Below are positions 24,122-32,724 of a DNA stretch of 64,000 nt, in pieces. Both the position numbers and the translations under genes were made by a program. The DNA comes from Novipirellula aureliae (GTDB taxonomy: Bacteria > Planctomycetota > Planctomycetia > Pirellulales > Pirellulaceae). Under the pieces are notes generated by a model. The model saw only the letters and a program-made list of their open reading frames with translations. It was not told the DNA's origin and searched no databases. How positions within the stretch are numbered: position 1 is the first letter of the stretch; the number at the start of each line of letters is the position of its first letter. Location: NCBI RefSeq assembly GCF_007860185.1, contig NZ_SJPY01000001.1:124001-188000 (forward strand), given 5' to 3'.

Positions 24122-25056
24122 ATCCGCCCAAATATCTTGGTGGCGTTGAAATCGATTCGGCGTTTGCCGAAGCGTTCGACATGAAAGCAACGCGATTAGT
24201 CATCACGGCGATCGACCACTCTTGGGCAATGGCAGCGGCGAATTCGATCGCAGGGTTTGCAACCAGTGTCATTGCTTGTGGGATCGAGATTGCCATCGAA
24301 AGGAAACGAATGCCCGACGAAACGCCTGACGGGCGTCCGGGAGTCTCCGTCTTGGCCTTTGCGGTTTCGAAAACGGAGCTGGAAAACCAAATCGTTCGTA
24401 GGGCCGGGCAATGCGTCCTAACATGTCCAACAACCGCCCTTTACGGCGGGATTGAAGAGACGAAGCCGAAGTCAACGAAGCGAATTGCAATCGGAAAATC
24501 ACTTCGTTATTTTGGGGACGGCCATCAAATTAGTAAATTGATTGAGGGACGGCGATATTGGCGGATTCCAGTCATGGATGGCGAGTTCGTTTGCGATCAC
24601 GACGTACCACGTGTCGATGGAATCGGTGGCGGAAACTTCATTCTTATCGGAAATGATATCGATGCTGTCCTCGGTGCCTGCCGCGCTGCGATTGACGCAA
24701 TGCAACAGATCGAAAACGTCATCATGCCGTTTCCCAGAGGAGTGACGCGAAGTGGTTCCAAAATGGGTTCCAAGTACGCGAAGTTGATCGCCAGTACCAA
24801 CGATGCGTATTGCCCCAGTTTAAGAGCATCCGGCTTGCTTGAATCAACGCGTCAATCAGAACTGCGAGCGAGTGAATCGGTGGCGATGGAAATCGTGATT
24901 GATGGATTGACTCCAGTCGATGTCCGATCGGCGATGCGAGTGGGCATCGATGCCGCTTGCCATTTCGATCATCGTGGAGGCCTGATGCGAATCACGGCAG
25001 GGAACTACGGTGGCAAACTTGGCCGACATCATTTTCATCTGCATGAGGTGGTTTGA
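24118..25056 (+). CDS. fhcD: Formylmethanofuran--tetrahydromethanopterin formyltransferase
   Basis: Transfers the formyl group between tetrahydromethanopterin and methanofuran. The 312-residue protein has the family N-terminus GGVEIDSAFAEAFDMKATRL and the internal DAVLGACRAAIDAM and MPFPRGVTRSGSKMGSKY blocks. The start is a TTG at 24118 that overlaps the fhcA stop (TTGA). The next ATG, at 24181, would delete the conserved GVEI-FAEAF segment, so the TTG is well supported. It also carries the symbol ftr in methanogens. Confidence 0.93.
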   Translation: MNPPKYLGGVEIDSAFAEAFDMKATRLVITAIDHSWAMAAANSIAGFATSVIACGIEIAIERKRMPDETPDGRPGVSVLAFAVSKTELENQIVRRAGQCVLTCPTTALYGGIEETKPKSTKRIAIGKSLRYFGDGHQISKLIEGRRYWRIPVMDGEFVCDHDVPRVDGIGGGNFILIGNDIDAVLGACRAAIDAMQQIENVIMPFPRGVTRSGSKMGSKYAKLIASTNDAYCPSLRASGLLESTRQSELRASESVAMEIVIDGLTPVDVRSAMRVGIDAACHFDHRGGLMRITAGNYGGKLGRHHFHLHEVV

Positions 25057-25911
25057 ATGAACAGCTGGACCTTGGAAATTCGTCGTGACATTGCTGCGAC
25101 GCAATTGCCTGCTTGCATTGATGCACGCCGTATCAAGTTGTCCGAGTTTTCATTTATGAGCGAGCCTCAGATTTGCAAGGTCGAGTTGTCGGCGGGCAGC
25201 GAATTGATTTGCATTGGTGATCTATTTACCGTGTCAAAAGCAGCCGATAACTTGACGTTGCGTTTGATCGGTGACTTAAGCTCTTTTCATTTCATTGGCT
25301 ACCAACACGATGGTGGACAATTGATCGTCGAAGGCAACGTTGGTGATTATGCGGGCTCGCGAATGAGTCGAGGCGAGTTTTGGGTAGCGGGATCAACGGG
25401 CGACTTCTTGGCTGCGGCCACGGGCACGCAACGCGTCGGGATGAGTGGCGGGCGAATTGTCGTGACCGGCTCCGTCGGTCATCACGCAGGCCACCGAATG
25501 CGGCGTGGTGCGATCATGGTCAACGGATCGGCGACCGATTTCCTGGGCTCGCACATGATTGCGGGCACCATTTTGGTCGCTGAAAGAGCAGGGCAGAATG
25601 TTGGATATGCAATGCAGCGAGGCACACTTCTGCTAGGACACCTGCCAATCCTAAGCAAAAATCGATTTAGCGCCCCCACTGGTTTCCATACGGCATTCTT
25701 TTTGCTCCTTTCCAAACAATGGAATTTAGAAGATTGGCAGAAACGGCTCCCAAAACTATCATCAAGCCTAATCGAATTGGACAAAATCAAGTCTCTGCTG
25801 GCAATTTTTGCCAAGGGCCCGTTTTGTTCATGCCGCGGTGACTTTGCAGTCGCTGGCCAGGGCGAGATCATCTGGCCAAACAACCAGACAAGCCCAATCC
25901 CCCTAGAATGA
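25057..25911 (+). CDS. fhcC: Formylmethanofuran dehydrogenase subunit C / Fhc subunit C
   Basis: The 284-residue protein carries the GxxGxxxG-type beta-helix repeats shared by FwdC and the C-terminal domain of glutamate synthase (GDYAGSRMSRGEFWV, GSVGHHAGHRMRRGAIMV, GSATDFLGSHMIAGTILV, GQNVGYAMQRG). It is a structural subunit of the formyltransferase/hydrolase complex. The ATG follows the ftr stop directly (TGAATG), so the three genes form one operon. The N-terminal 50 residues are less conserved. Confidence 0.9.
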   Translation: MNSWTLEIRRDIAATQLPACIDARRIKLSEFSFMSEPQICKVELSAGSELICIGDLFTVSKAADNLTLRLIGDLSSFHFIGYQHDGGQLIVEGNVGDYAGSRMSRGEFWVAGSTGDFLAAATGTQRVGMSGGRIVVTGSVGHHAGHRMRRGAIMVNGSATDFLGSHMIAGTILVAERAGQNVGYAMQRGTLLLGHLPILSKNRFSAPTGFHTAFFLLLSKQWNLEDWQKRLPKLSSSLIELDKIKSLLAIFAKGPFCSCRGDFAVAGQGEIIWPNNQTSPIPLE

Positions 25912-26058
25912 ACCCTCCGCGTCATTTGGCGGGATGGTTGTCGCAACAACCATTTTGTTATCGGCTCGTCCTGCGGACATCGAGGCTTCAACCTTGGCAC
26001 TCGATGACAACAGAATGAGTCACCTTTCCCCAACACCGAGCACTTTTAGAAGAAAAAC

Positions 26059-27186
26059 ATGAAGAAATTGAACGCATTACGTACTTTTGCGGCAGCAACC
26101 GCTGTCGTCGGGCTGATCGCCTTCGCCTCGCAACCCACGAACGCCCTGGACGCGGCCGGCAGTTTTGGGGTCGGTTCCGACGCACCGGCATTGGATGTCG
26201 AGCATTGGATTCAGGACGGAAACGGTTTTTTTAAGCCTGTCACCGACTTTCAAGACGGGAAGGTCTATGTGGTTGAGTTTTGGGCAACCTGGTGTGGTCC
26301 GTGCATTATGAGTATGCCGCACTTGGCGGAACTGCAAAACCAATATCGGGGCCAAAACGTGCAGATCGTCAGCATTTCCGACGAGTCCCCTGAAGAGGTC
26401 AATGAGTTTTTGAAGCAAGAAAGCGATGAAGAGGAAAAAACGTTTGGAGAGATTACCTCGGCCTATTCACTAACGACCGATCCCGACCGCTCGGCTCATG
26501 CCGATTACATGGAAGCGTCCAACGCAGCTGGCATTCCGACCGCATACATTGTTGGCAAAACAGGTAAAATTGAGTGGATTGGTCACCCGATGGGCATGGA
26601 CGAAACGCTCGAGGCCGTCGTCAATGACAAATGGGATCGCGAAGCGTACAAAAAGCAGTACGAACAAGAGCAACGATTGCAGCAGGCCATTGAAGAGATT
26701 TCGATGCTAGCCGGTGCTGGGAAATTCGATGACGCGATCAAGCGAATTGAAGAGGAAATCAGCAAAACCGACAACGAAGATCTGAAAACTAACTTGAAAG
26801 ATTTCCGGTACAGCTTGATGCTGTCGGCAGGACAAATCAACGAAGAGGTCGTCGGCTACTACAAGAAACAAGTCGAGGAGATGAAGGACAACCCGATGGC
26901 TCTTGGGCAGTTCGGCTACTCGCTAGTGGGTGTCTCTCAGCAAGGCGGAAAAATCGGACCTCTCGCCGATCTGGCGATCAAAAATCTTGCACCGGTTGTT
27001 GACAAGGCCGAAGCGGAAGTGCAGCCGCTACTGCTCAACATCATGGCTCAACTTTCTCAAATCGATAAGAAGTTAGACCAAGCGATCGAGTATCAAGAGA
27101 AAGCGGTCGAGGCAAGTGGTGAACGCCAGAAGCAGCGAATGGAATTGTATCTAGACGAACTGAAATCCGAAAAGGAAAGCGGCTAG
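26059..27186 (+). CDS. Secreted TlpA/ResA-like thioredoxin-fold protein with helical C-terminus
   Basis: A signal peptide (about residues 1-30, MKKLNALRTFAAATAVVGLI) precedes a TlpA-like thioredoxin domain with WATWCGPC (C79 and C82) and a cis-Pro region AAGIPTAYIV. A charged helical domain follows (about 185-375; coiled-coil-like EEISMLAGAGKFDDAIKRIE, TPR-like). It probably reduces or isomerises disulfides outside the cytoplasm. The stop codon TAG is part of the terminal inverted repeat of a short mobile-type repeat (27184-27299), so the original C-terminus may have been different. Confidence 0.88.
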   Translation: MKKLNALRTFAAATAVVGLIAFASQPTNALDAAGSFGVGSDAPALDVEHWIQDGNGFFKPVTDFQDGKVYVVEFWATWCGPCIMSMPHLAELQNQYRGQNVQIVSISDESPEEVNEFLKQESDEEEKTFGEITSAYSLTTDPDRSAHADYMEASNAAGIPTAYIVGKTGKIEWIGHPMGMDETLEAVVNDKWDREAYKKQYEQEQRLQQAIEEISMLAGAGKFDDAIKRIEEEISKTDNEDLKTNLKDFRYSLMLSAGQINEEVVGYYKKQVEEMKDNPMALGQFGYSLVGVSQQGGKIGPLADLAIKNLAPVVDKAEAEVQPLLLNIMAQLSQIDKKLDQAIEYQEKAVEASGERQKQRMELYLDELKSEKESG

Positions 27187-27299
27187 AGCATTTTGATTTT
27201 TGACGTGGCTGGGGCTTCCAGCCCCAGTTGAGAAGAACGCTGCGGCTGGAAGCCACAGCCACTAAATAAGCAGCCGACGGCTTTTTGCAAAATGCTCTA
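27184..27299. repeat. 116-bp MITE-like element with 12-bp terminal inverted repeats
   Basis: TAGAGCATTTTG (27184-27195) and CAAAATGCTCTA (27288-27299) are perfect inverted termini. Inside lie two related palindromic blocks, GGCTGGGGCTTCCAGCCCC and GGCTGGAAGCCACAGCC. A related block (GGCTGTGGCTTCCAGCCGC) occurs at 41381-41402. It encodes nothing and resembles a non-autonomous mobile repeat. Confidence 0.65.
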
Positions 27300-27413
27300 A
27301 ATCGGGCTGCGTCGCAAGGCGGAATTTGCTTCCGCCGGGCTTGTCCTGAATGGCGTGGACTTAAGAATAACCGAGTGAGTTTCACCGTGGGTGTTTTTCC
27401 CGCTTCCGTACGG

Positions 27414-27571
27414 CTTGTCCGGACGGAGTAACAAGTAGCAGCTACCCTGAACGCAAAATTCCACGATCGCCCCACCCCCACGAATCGCCGGAGGCGATTC
27501 GTGGGGGTGGGGCGAATTTCTTTTCGGCCGTGCGGTTTGTAGCTGCCACTTGTTTCCTCCGCCGAGACAAG
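27414..27571. repeat. Nested inverted repeat with a 22-bp perfect palindromic core
   Basis: Outer imperfect arms at 27414-27445 and 27539-27571 share ACAAGTRGCAGCTAC and CTTGTCnGG-type sequence in opposite orientation. Between them, 27468-27489 and 27493-27514 are perfect 22-bp inverted copies around a GGA loop. It lies between two convergent genes. It could act as a terminator without a T tract, or be a mobile repeat. Confidence 0.7.
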
Positions 27572-27620
27572 CTCGACCGAAGGATGTCTCACACTGTTAA
27601 ATCGGCTAGCGCTAGGCGAT

Positions 27621-28766
27621 TCACCCCTCGCTTGCCCGATCTGACTTCGGCAATTTCGGCAACCGTTTTCGGCTTGGACGCTTCGGCTCCCACAAATCTT
27701 CGACTTGCTGGCCGCCCGCTTCCTCTCGAATCAAGAGATAAACTCCACCAATCAAGGCCCAGGAAAAGGCGAAACAGGTTGCCATCGGAATAATCGCTAA
27801 GATACGCCCAATCAGGTCTGCCAAAGCGTGCGGAGCGGCAGCCCATCCGAGAATCGAAAACGTCACCATGCCTGCCGCAGAGACGACCCCCGTCGCCAAA
27901 AAGGTGACTACCAGCAAAAGAACAAATGCAACCAGGGCGTGAATCAGTAGATGAAACGGCCGGCGATACAGGTACTCATAACCTCGACTGAGCGAATCGA
28001 GTGCGTCGGGATCCTTTTCATTCGCAAGTGCCGACCATGCCAACGGGACGGCAATCGTAGCTCCGAAAGCCAAGATCCCGCATGGTAAACCAATCAAAAC
28101 GATCAACAATGCCGACGGCATCAATAGCCATGTCGACGTCGGTGCCTGCTTCGTGATCCAACCAATGAGCAGGATGATTAGGCCCATCGACAAGACACAC
28201 ACCAACGGAACGATGGCGGTCAACCAAGATGCCGGTGCCCTTAGGATCGCCAATTGATTGACATCGCGAAGATTCATCATCGATCGACCGGCGGTCAACT
28301 GCGCACCTTGACGCAAAAAAATGAGTGCGGAAGGAGACCAAATAAAGATCGTCCAAAGAATGGAACCGAATTGGCGAAAGACACGAGCATCTTGGATCGA
28401 GGGATTCAGGACGGTTGTCGCATTCATCAAGCGGACAAATTGCATTGTCGTCATCATCGAATCCTGCGATGCGCTAACGACCGAAGCAGCTTTGCCATCG
28501 ATTGCCACCAGCGTTAGTTTTTCGCCCAAAATCCAGTGCTGACCCACCCACCATACCAAGAGCGTGGTAATACCGATAAGGATCATCGGCGGTGACCCCG
28601 CTAATCGAAGCGTGCGAATCAGCCGCAGCCAGGCAAACACATCGATCCATTCACGTACTCGATTCAGGATACCGGTTTCCAACTCATGGCCCGCATGAAC
28701 CTTGTCGCCGGAAGAAGCCATTGTTTCGCTTTTGTTTTCGGAGGATGCGTTGGTCACGTTGTTCAT
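27621..28766 (-). CDS. Polytopic membrane protein, unknown function
   Basis: The 381-residue protein has a charged N-terminal region (about 1-50) and about seven hydrophobic segments, among them MILIGITTLLVWWVGQHWI, LTAIVPLVCVLSMGLIILLI, LLMPSALLIVLIGLPCGIL, LLIHALVAFVLLLVVTFLA and MATCFAFSWALIGGVYLLI. No motif assigns a function. The C-terminus is basic (KRPSRKRLPKLPK) and should be cytoplasmic. It is convergent with the TlpA-like gene. Confidence 0.75.
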   Translation of the reverse strand: MNNVTNASSENKSETMASSGDKVHAGHELETGILNRVREWIDVFAWLRLIRTLRLAGSPPMILIGITTLLVWWVGQHWILGEKLTLVAIDGKAASVVSASQDSMMTTMQFVRLMNATTVLNPSIQDARVFRQFGSILWTIFIWSPSALIFLRQGAQLTAGRSMMNLRDVNQLAILRAPASWLTAIVPLVCVLSMGLIILLIGWITKQAPTSTWLLMPSALLIVLIGLPCGILAFGATIAVPLAWSALANEKDPDALDSLSRGYEYLYRRPFHLLIHALVAFVLLLVVTFLATGVVSAAGMVTFSILGWAAAPHALADLIGRILAIIPMATCFAFSWALIGGVYLLIREEAGGQQVEDLWEPKRPSRKRLPKLPKSDRASEG

Positions 28767-28915
28767 TCCGTTCCCACGGCTGATGCCATGGGCTAATTGC
28801 TGACGCCACTACCGTGGCTAAAACCACTCGATTGCCGATCCGTGATTACTGGTAGGCCTGTTGGCGATTCGCCCACGGCGTTAGTGGATCTATCTCGAGC
28901 ACGCTGGCCATCATC

Positions 28916-31807
28916 CTAGCGAAACGAGACGGGTTTCCATAGTCGAGGATTGGGGATTGGAGCTGGCGTTGACACGACTCCTGCGGGAACGACTTGAGCC
29001 GAAACAAACCATTTTTCCCCTGATTGGACTGGAAGTTCTACGAGATCGCGACGGAGCACGGCTATTTCGAAGTCGATATTCTCGCCTTGCTTTTTTGAAG
29101 AGACATACCAAGTAGGTTGCCACGCCGATTGGCCATCAACGGAATCGTGCGTCTTGCCGAGCGGAGTTGTCTCCAGTTCGAATGCGGTCATCAAATCTCG
29201 GTCGACATCGATTGCTAACCTCAATCTGTCAGCGGCCCTCAAGTTGTAATCTCGATGGCTCGACGACTCTTCCACGGAAGGCTCTGCAGCAAATCGATGG
29301 CTTGGGCAACGAACAAAAAAGTAGACAAACTGATCGTCATAGCCCATCTTTATAGACGGACTTGGCATTCCGGTTCCCAGGGAAGAATGGGGCGTCATCC
29401 AAAACGGATCGTCCGCAACCCCGTCCAATTTGGGTGGCCGAGTAGCGACCGATGCAACAAGAGGGTGGGGAGGATATTTGACAACGAGATCGGCCCAGGG
29501 ATTGGATGAAGTGGAATCAGCCAGGCGGCGAAAATTGCCCGTTTTCTGGGATAGGACTTCCGCGTTTTCACCTTGGCTTCGTAGCCGTGCCGATTCGTTG
29601 GCGATCAACACCAGAGGATGAAATTCCCAACGCAAATCCACTTGATGCTTGTGGTTCCGGTTCCGGCCACCGACGTCCACGTTGCCTTGTATCCTCGTCG
29701 GCGTGGTACTGGCCACGCGAATGGGCGAACTGCCTGATGCCTGGACGACTCCACTTGCTTCGATCTGAAAAGGGGACACCGCAACCTGTTGGACCGCTTG
29801 ATCACTACGCGTTCGAGACTGCTGAAGCGATAACGCTTGTACAGAGAGAGACCGTAGATGTTGCCACTCCCTACTTCCGCCAACCGCTTCACGACGGAGT
29901 TTCGCCCATTTGCCAAACGACCATCCAGCAAACCGATCGGACGCTTCCGACAGCAGCCGGTCCTGAAACGCGATTTTATGCGGGGTCGATTCCAAATCGG
30001 TCGATTGCAATGCCTTGTAAATGGTCCAAGCCAATCGCAATTGATCGTCGGTGGCAGTTTGGTCAAGCATCGACGTCAGCGATTGCGAAAAGACGTTCTC
30101 ATCCAAACTGGTTTCGATCATGCGGTCGATTCGCCGATCTTCATTGAGCCGGGCTTGGATCACTTGCAATTGTCGGCGAGTCGCACGAGGCAATCGGCCG
30201 GACCGCCTTTGAGAGGGTGAGAGCGAAAGACCGGATGTGATCGATTCGCCGCTGGACGTTTGGCCTGACGCATCATAGATCGATCGGAGCGAGATCATTT
30301 GTGACACGGCAGCTTCGGGTGCGACGACTTGCAATGCATCCTCCGACAAATCACCGGCCATCGCACCGATCGACGCCAGCATGGCGCTACGGTGTATGAC
30401 CTTGTCCCCATCGGCAGAGCGACTACAGCGGATGACGCGTTTGACACCCGCGGAAATGGCAATTTGCGAAAACGCGTCGCTTAGACTCTTGTCGAGCAAA
30501 TGATCCAGCACGATAACCGCAGGCCTGTGAATCGCGATCCAATTCTTTGCTTCCGCATAGATTGCTTGATCGGTTGTTGTTCTCGTATTGATGACGTCGA
30601 CAGACGCCGCACCCAGGTTGGCGGCTGCTTGCCGTGCAGACGACAAACCGCTCGCGGCCTGTTCGGCATTCAAGCCGGCTGCCAACGCCAGCCGTAGAGC
30701 ACTGACACCCGGGCGAACAGATTGCAGGACGATTGATACGCGTTGCCGCATCTCCAGACCTTCACAGCCGATTAGAGACCATGGAATCGTCGACGGGTCT
30801 CTTGCAACGACCAAAATACTCGATCGCCGATGTTCACCTAAAACGGTCGACCATTCCCCACGCGATGGATCGCCTTTTAAAATCATGCCGTGGTCACATG
30901 CGGCAAACCAGGTCGTGGCGGGACTCGCTTGGCTCCGCATGTTATTTGGCTCGGTTGTTCTCGTTCGGACCTCCGCAACATCGCGTACAACCGTTAAAGC
31001 CCCCGTCGCTTGCACCCAAGCCAAACAGGTTGCTGAGGGCGTTTCGATCGATGAAGGAGGAGGACCAGCAAGTTCGCCGGTGCTGTTCCAGGTCCGGCCT
31101 CGATCATGGCTTTCAAATTCATGGCTTTCGGCAACCGATGACCAATCACCCGCCACAACGATTGCACCACCTTCACTTCGCCGCTTGATGGAACGGAGCA
31201 GCGGGAGCTCGTCGTCACCGCTCCGATGCCACCGGTTGCCACCGTCGTCGGACACCAAAACCACCCCACGGCTAATCTGCGTGATTCGATCATATTGCCC
31301 TCCTACAGCGATCGCGGTTTGGTCACCAAGCCAAATGACATCATTCAACACACACTGGACCGGACTCGGCTTTTGCTTCCAGGTATCCCCCGCGTCTTCG
31401 GAATGTAGAATCACGCCATGGTCGCCGACGGCCAACCCATTTCGGCCATCGGGGCTAAACTCGATTGCTTGCAAGGATGCGTCTTCGCGAAGTGCGTCCA
31501 CCGGTGTGTAGGAAGGGGGCGGTTCGAGTTGCGAAGCCGATTGACCGGCCGAATAAGCAATCGATTGACCGGCCGAATAAGCAATCGATTGAGCCGAGGC
31601 ATTGTATCCGAAGCAGCAGGTGCATAACCCCAACCCCAATACGACCAACCCCAGCCAGTGCTGACGGACACGAGCTGCCCCAAAGCCAACTAGCCCAAAG
31701 CCAACTAGCCCGAAGCCAACTGGCCCGAAGCTATCTGGCCCGAAGCCAACTAGCCCAAAGTTATCTGGCCAGGGCGTCTGCATATAGATTCTGTTCATCC
31801 CATCCAT
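28916..31807 (-). CDS. Large secreted protein with Ycf48/BNR-like repeats and a CBM9-like C-terminal domain
   Basis: The 963-residue protein begins with a repeat-coded GFGLV-rich stretch, then a membrane/signal segment (HWLGLVVLGLGLCTCCFGY) and a tandem QSIAYSAG. Residues about 95-330 contain BNR/Ycf48-type motifs (SEDAGDTWKQKP, SDDGGNRWHRSG, SHDRGRTWNSTG) of beta-propellers. The middle region is unassigned. About residues 815-955 match CBM9-like sugar-binding domains (PPKLDGVADDPFW, DRLRLAIDVDRDLMTAFELE). It is exported and may bind envelope or extracellular carbohydrate. The start overlaps the crcB stop by 13 bp; the Met at 31798 gives a tidy ATGA overlap and is a good alternative. Confidence 0.75.
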   Translation of the reverse strand: MDGMNRIYMQTPWPDNFGLVGFGPDSFGPVGFGLVGFGLVGFGAARVRQHWLGLVVLGLGLCTCCFGYNASAQSIAYSAGQSIAYSAGQSASQLEPPPSYTPVDALREDASLQAIEFSPDGRNGLAVGDHGVILHSEDAGDTWKQKPSPVQCVLNDVIWLGDQTAIAVGGQYDRITQISRGVVLVSDDGGNRWHRSGDDELPLLRSIKRRSEGGAIVVAGDWSSVAESHEFESHDRGRTWNSTGELAGPPPSSIETPSATCLAWVQATGALTVVRDVAEVRTRTTEPNNMRSQASPATTWFAACDHGMILKGDPSRGEWSTVLGEHRRSSILVVARDPSTIPWSLIGCEGLEMRQRVSIVLQSVRPGVSALRLALAAGLNAEQAASGLSSARQAAANLGAASVDVINTRTTTDQAIYAEAKNWIAIHRPAVIVLDHLLDKSLSDAFSQIAISAGVKRVIRCSRSADGDKVIHRSAMLASIGAMAGDLSEDALQVVAPEAAVSQMISLRSIYDASGQTSSGESITSGLSLSPSQRRSGRLPRATRRQLQVIQARLNEDRRIDRMIETSLDENVFSQSLTSMLDQTATDDQLRLAWTIYKALQSTDLESTPHKIAFQDRLLSEASDRFAGWSFGKWAKLRREAVGGSREWQHLRSLSVQALSLQQSRTRSDQAVQQVAVSPFQIEASGVVQASGSSPIRVASTTPTRIQGNVDVGGRNRNHKHQVDLRWEFHPLVLIANESARLRSQGENAEVLSQKTGNFRRLADSTSSNPWADLVVKYPPHPLVASVATRPPKLDGVADDPFWMTPHSSLGTGMPSPSIKMGYDDQFVYFFVRCPSHRFAAEPSVEESSSHRDYNLRAADRLRLAIDVDRDLMTAFELETTPLGKTHDSVDGQSAWQPTWYVSSKKQGENIDFEIAVLRRDLVELPVQSGEKWFVSAQVVPAGVVSTPAPIPNPRLWKPVSFR
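31676..31775. repeat. 15-bp tandem repeat coding GFGLV/GFGPD
   Basis: Units such as CCAACTAGCCCAAAG (31686-31700) recur every 15 bp through 31775 with few substitutions. They code for five-residue repeats at the N-terminus of the 963-residue protein, before its hydrophobic export segment. Confidence 0.85.
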
Positions 31808-32184
31808 CCTTTGACCATAATTGCAGCAAATAACAACGAGCCCCAGCCGAGAATTAGATTGGTGGCAACATAGAAAAACGCTGCGAACCAGCGTTGATCA
31901 CCAGCAAGTAACAGCGACTCAGCCGTAAACGTCGAAAAGGTCGTCAATGCACCGAGAAAGCCGACCCGAATCCCGAGCAGCGATTGATCGGAAAGCAGGT
32001 CCGAAGCGGCGCTAAATTCCGCTAAAGCCCCGATAGCGGCGCACCCGAGCACATTGGCGATCGTGGTACCGACCATCGCACTGCCACCTGGAGCCATAAT
32101 GGCCGTCAGTGTGATCAGATAGCGAGCGACGGCACCGATGGCACCGCCTGCTGCGACTGCGAAAATGTTTGACCAAGTCGTCAT
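31795..32184 (-). CDS. crcB: Fluoride channel CrcB/Fluc
   Basis: The 129-residue, four-helix membrane protein shows the CrcB signatures GGAIGAVARYLI, GTTIANVLGC and GFLGALTTFSTFTAE. It is a dual-topology fluoride exporter that protects against fluoride. No fluoride riboswitch was recognised upstream. The downstream large secreted protein overlaps its 3-prime end, so the two are likely co-transcribed. Confidence 0.93.
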   Translation of the reverse strand: MTTWSNIFAVAAGGAIGAVARYLITLTAIMAPGGSAMVGTTIANVLGCAAIGALAEFSAASDLLSDQSLLGIRVGFLGALTTFSTFTAESLLLAGDQRWFAAFFYVATNLILGWGSLLFAAIMVKGWMG

Positions 32185-32724
32185 CGGCTCACTTACTTAC
32201 ATCCGTTTATCGCTGCGTTTGACGCTATTTTGCGTTAGTTTGCGTTAGTTTTGGTAGGGGAGCTTATGAAAGATCCCTGCAGTGTGGGATCTTGCACAAG
32301 ATCCATTACGAATAGCGGCGAAGCCGCGTTAAGTAGCACGGAATTTATTCGGTACTACAAACTTGCCACAAGACACATTCGAACGCGTAGATTCGGGATT
32401 TCAGCGGTCGGCGTAAACGCCAATTTCGCATTGTTTTGTCCAATCTCTGTATTTATTGCCAAAATTCGTTACCATTTGGCAAAAATCAAAGCTTACGAAA
32501 TTCGGCCGATTTCGTTAAAGTCATGCCACGGCGGTCCTTTTCTGGCAACCTAACGGAATGAATGGTGTCGTATCATGAGTGCCGAGTTAGAATCGCCGAG
32601 TTTAGAATCGCCGAGTTTAGAATCTTAGCGTCTTGATTTGACATTCGATCACCAGCTGTATCTATCGTTGGCTCGATGATTGCCGACGTTTTACCTATTC
32701 CCCCTTTCTGTGCAAACTAAACCG
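32185..32724. other. Intergenic region with short repeats, divergent crcB and ilvB
   Basis: No gene is supported. GGATCTTGCACAAGATCC at 32287-32304 is an 18-bp palindrome. TTTGCGTTAG occurs twice near 32230-32250. GCCGAGTTTAGAATC is repeated in tandem (15-bp unit, three copies, the first one base short) at 32581-32624. Promoters for both flanking genes must lie here, but I cannot place them. Confidence 0.5.

Noticed and set aside
30588-31511. 307-residue plus-strand ORF inside the large secreted-protein gene
   Set aside because: Composition is shadow-like, and the opposite strand has BNR-type motifs.
32185-32260. Fluoride riboswitch upstream of crcB
   Set aside because: No conserved crcB riboswitch core was recognised on the minus strand.
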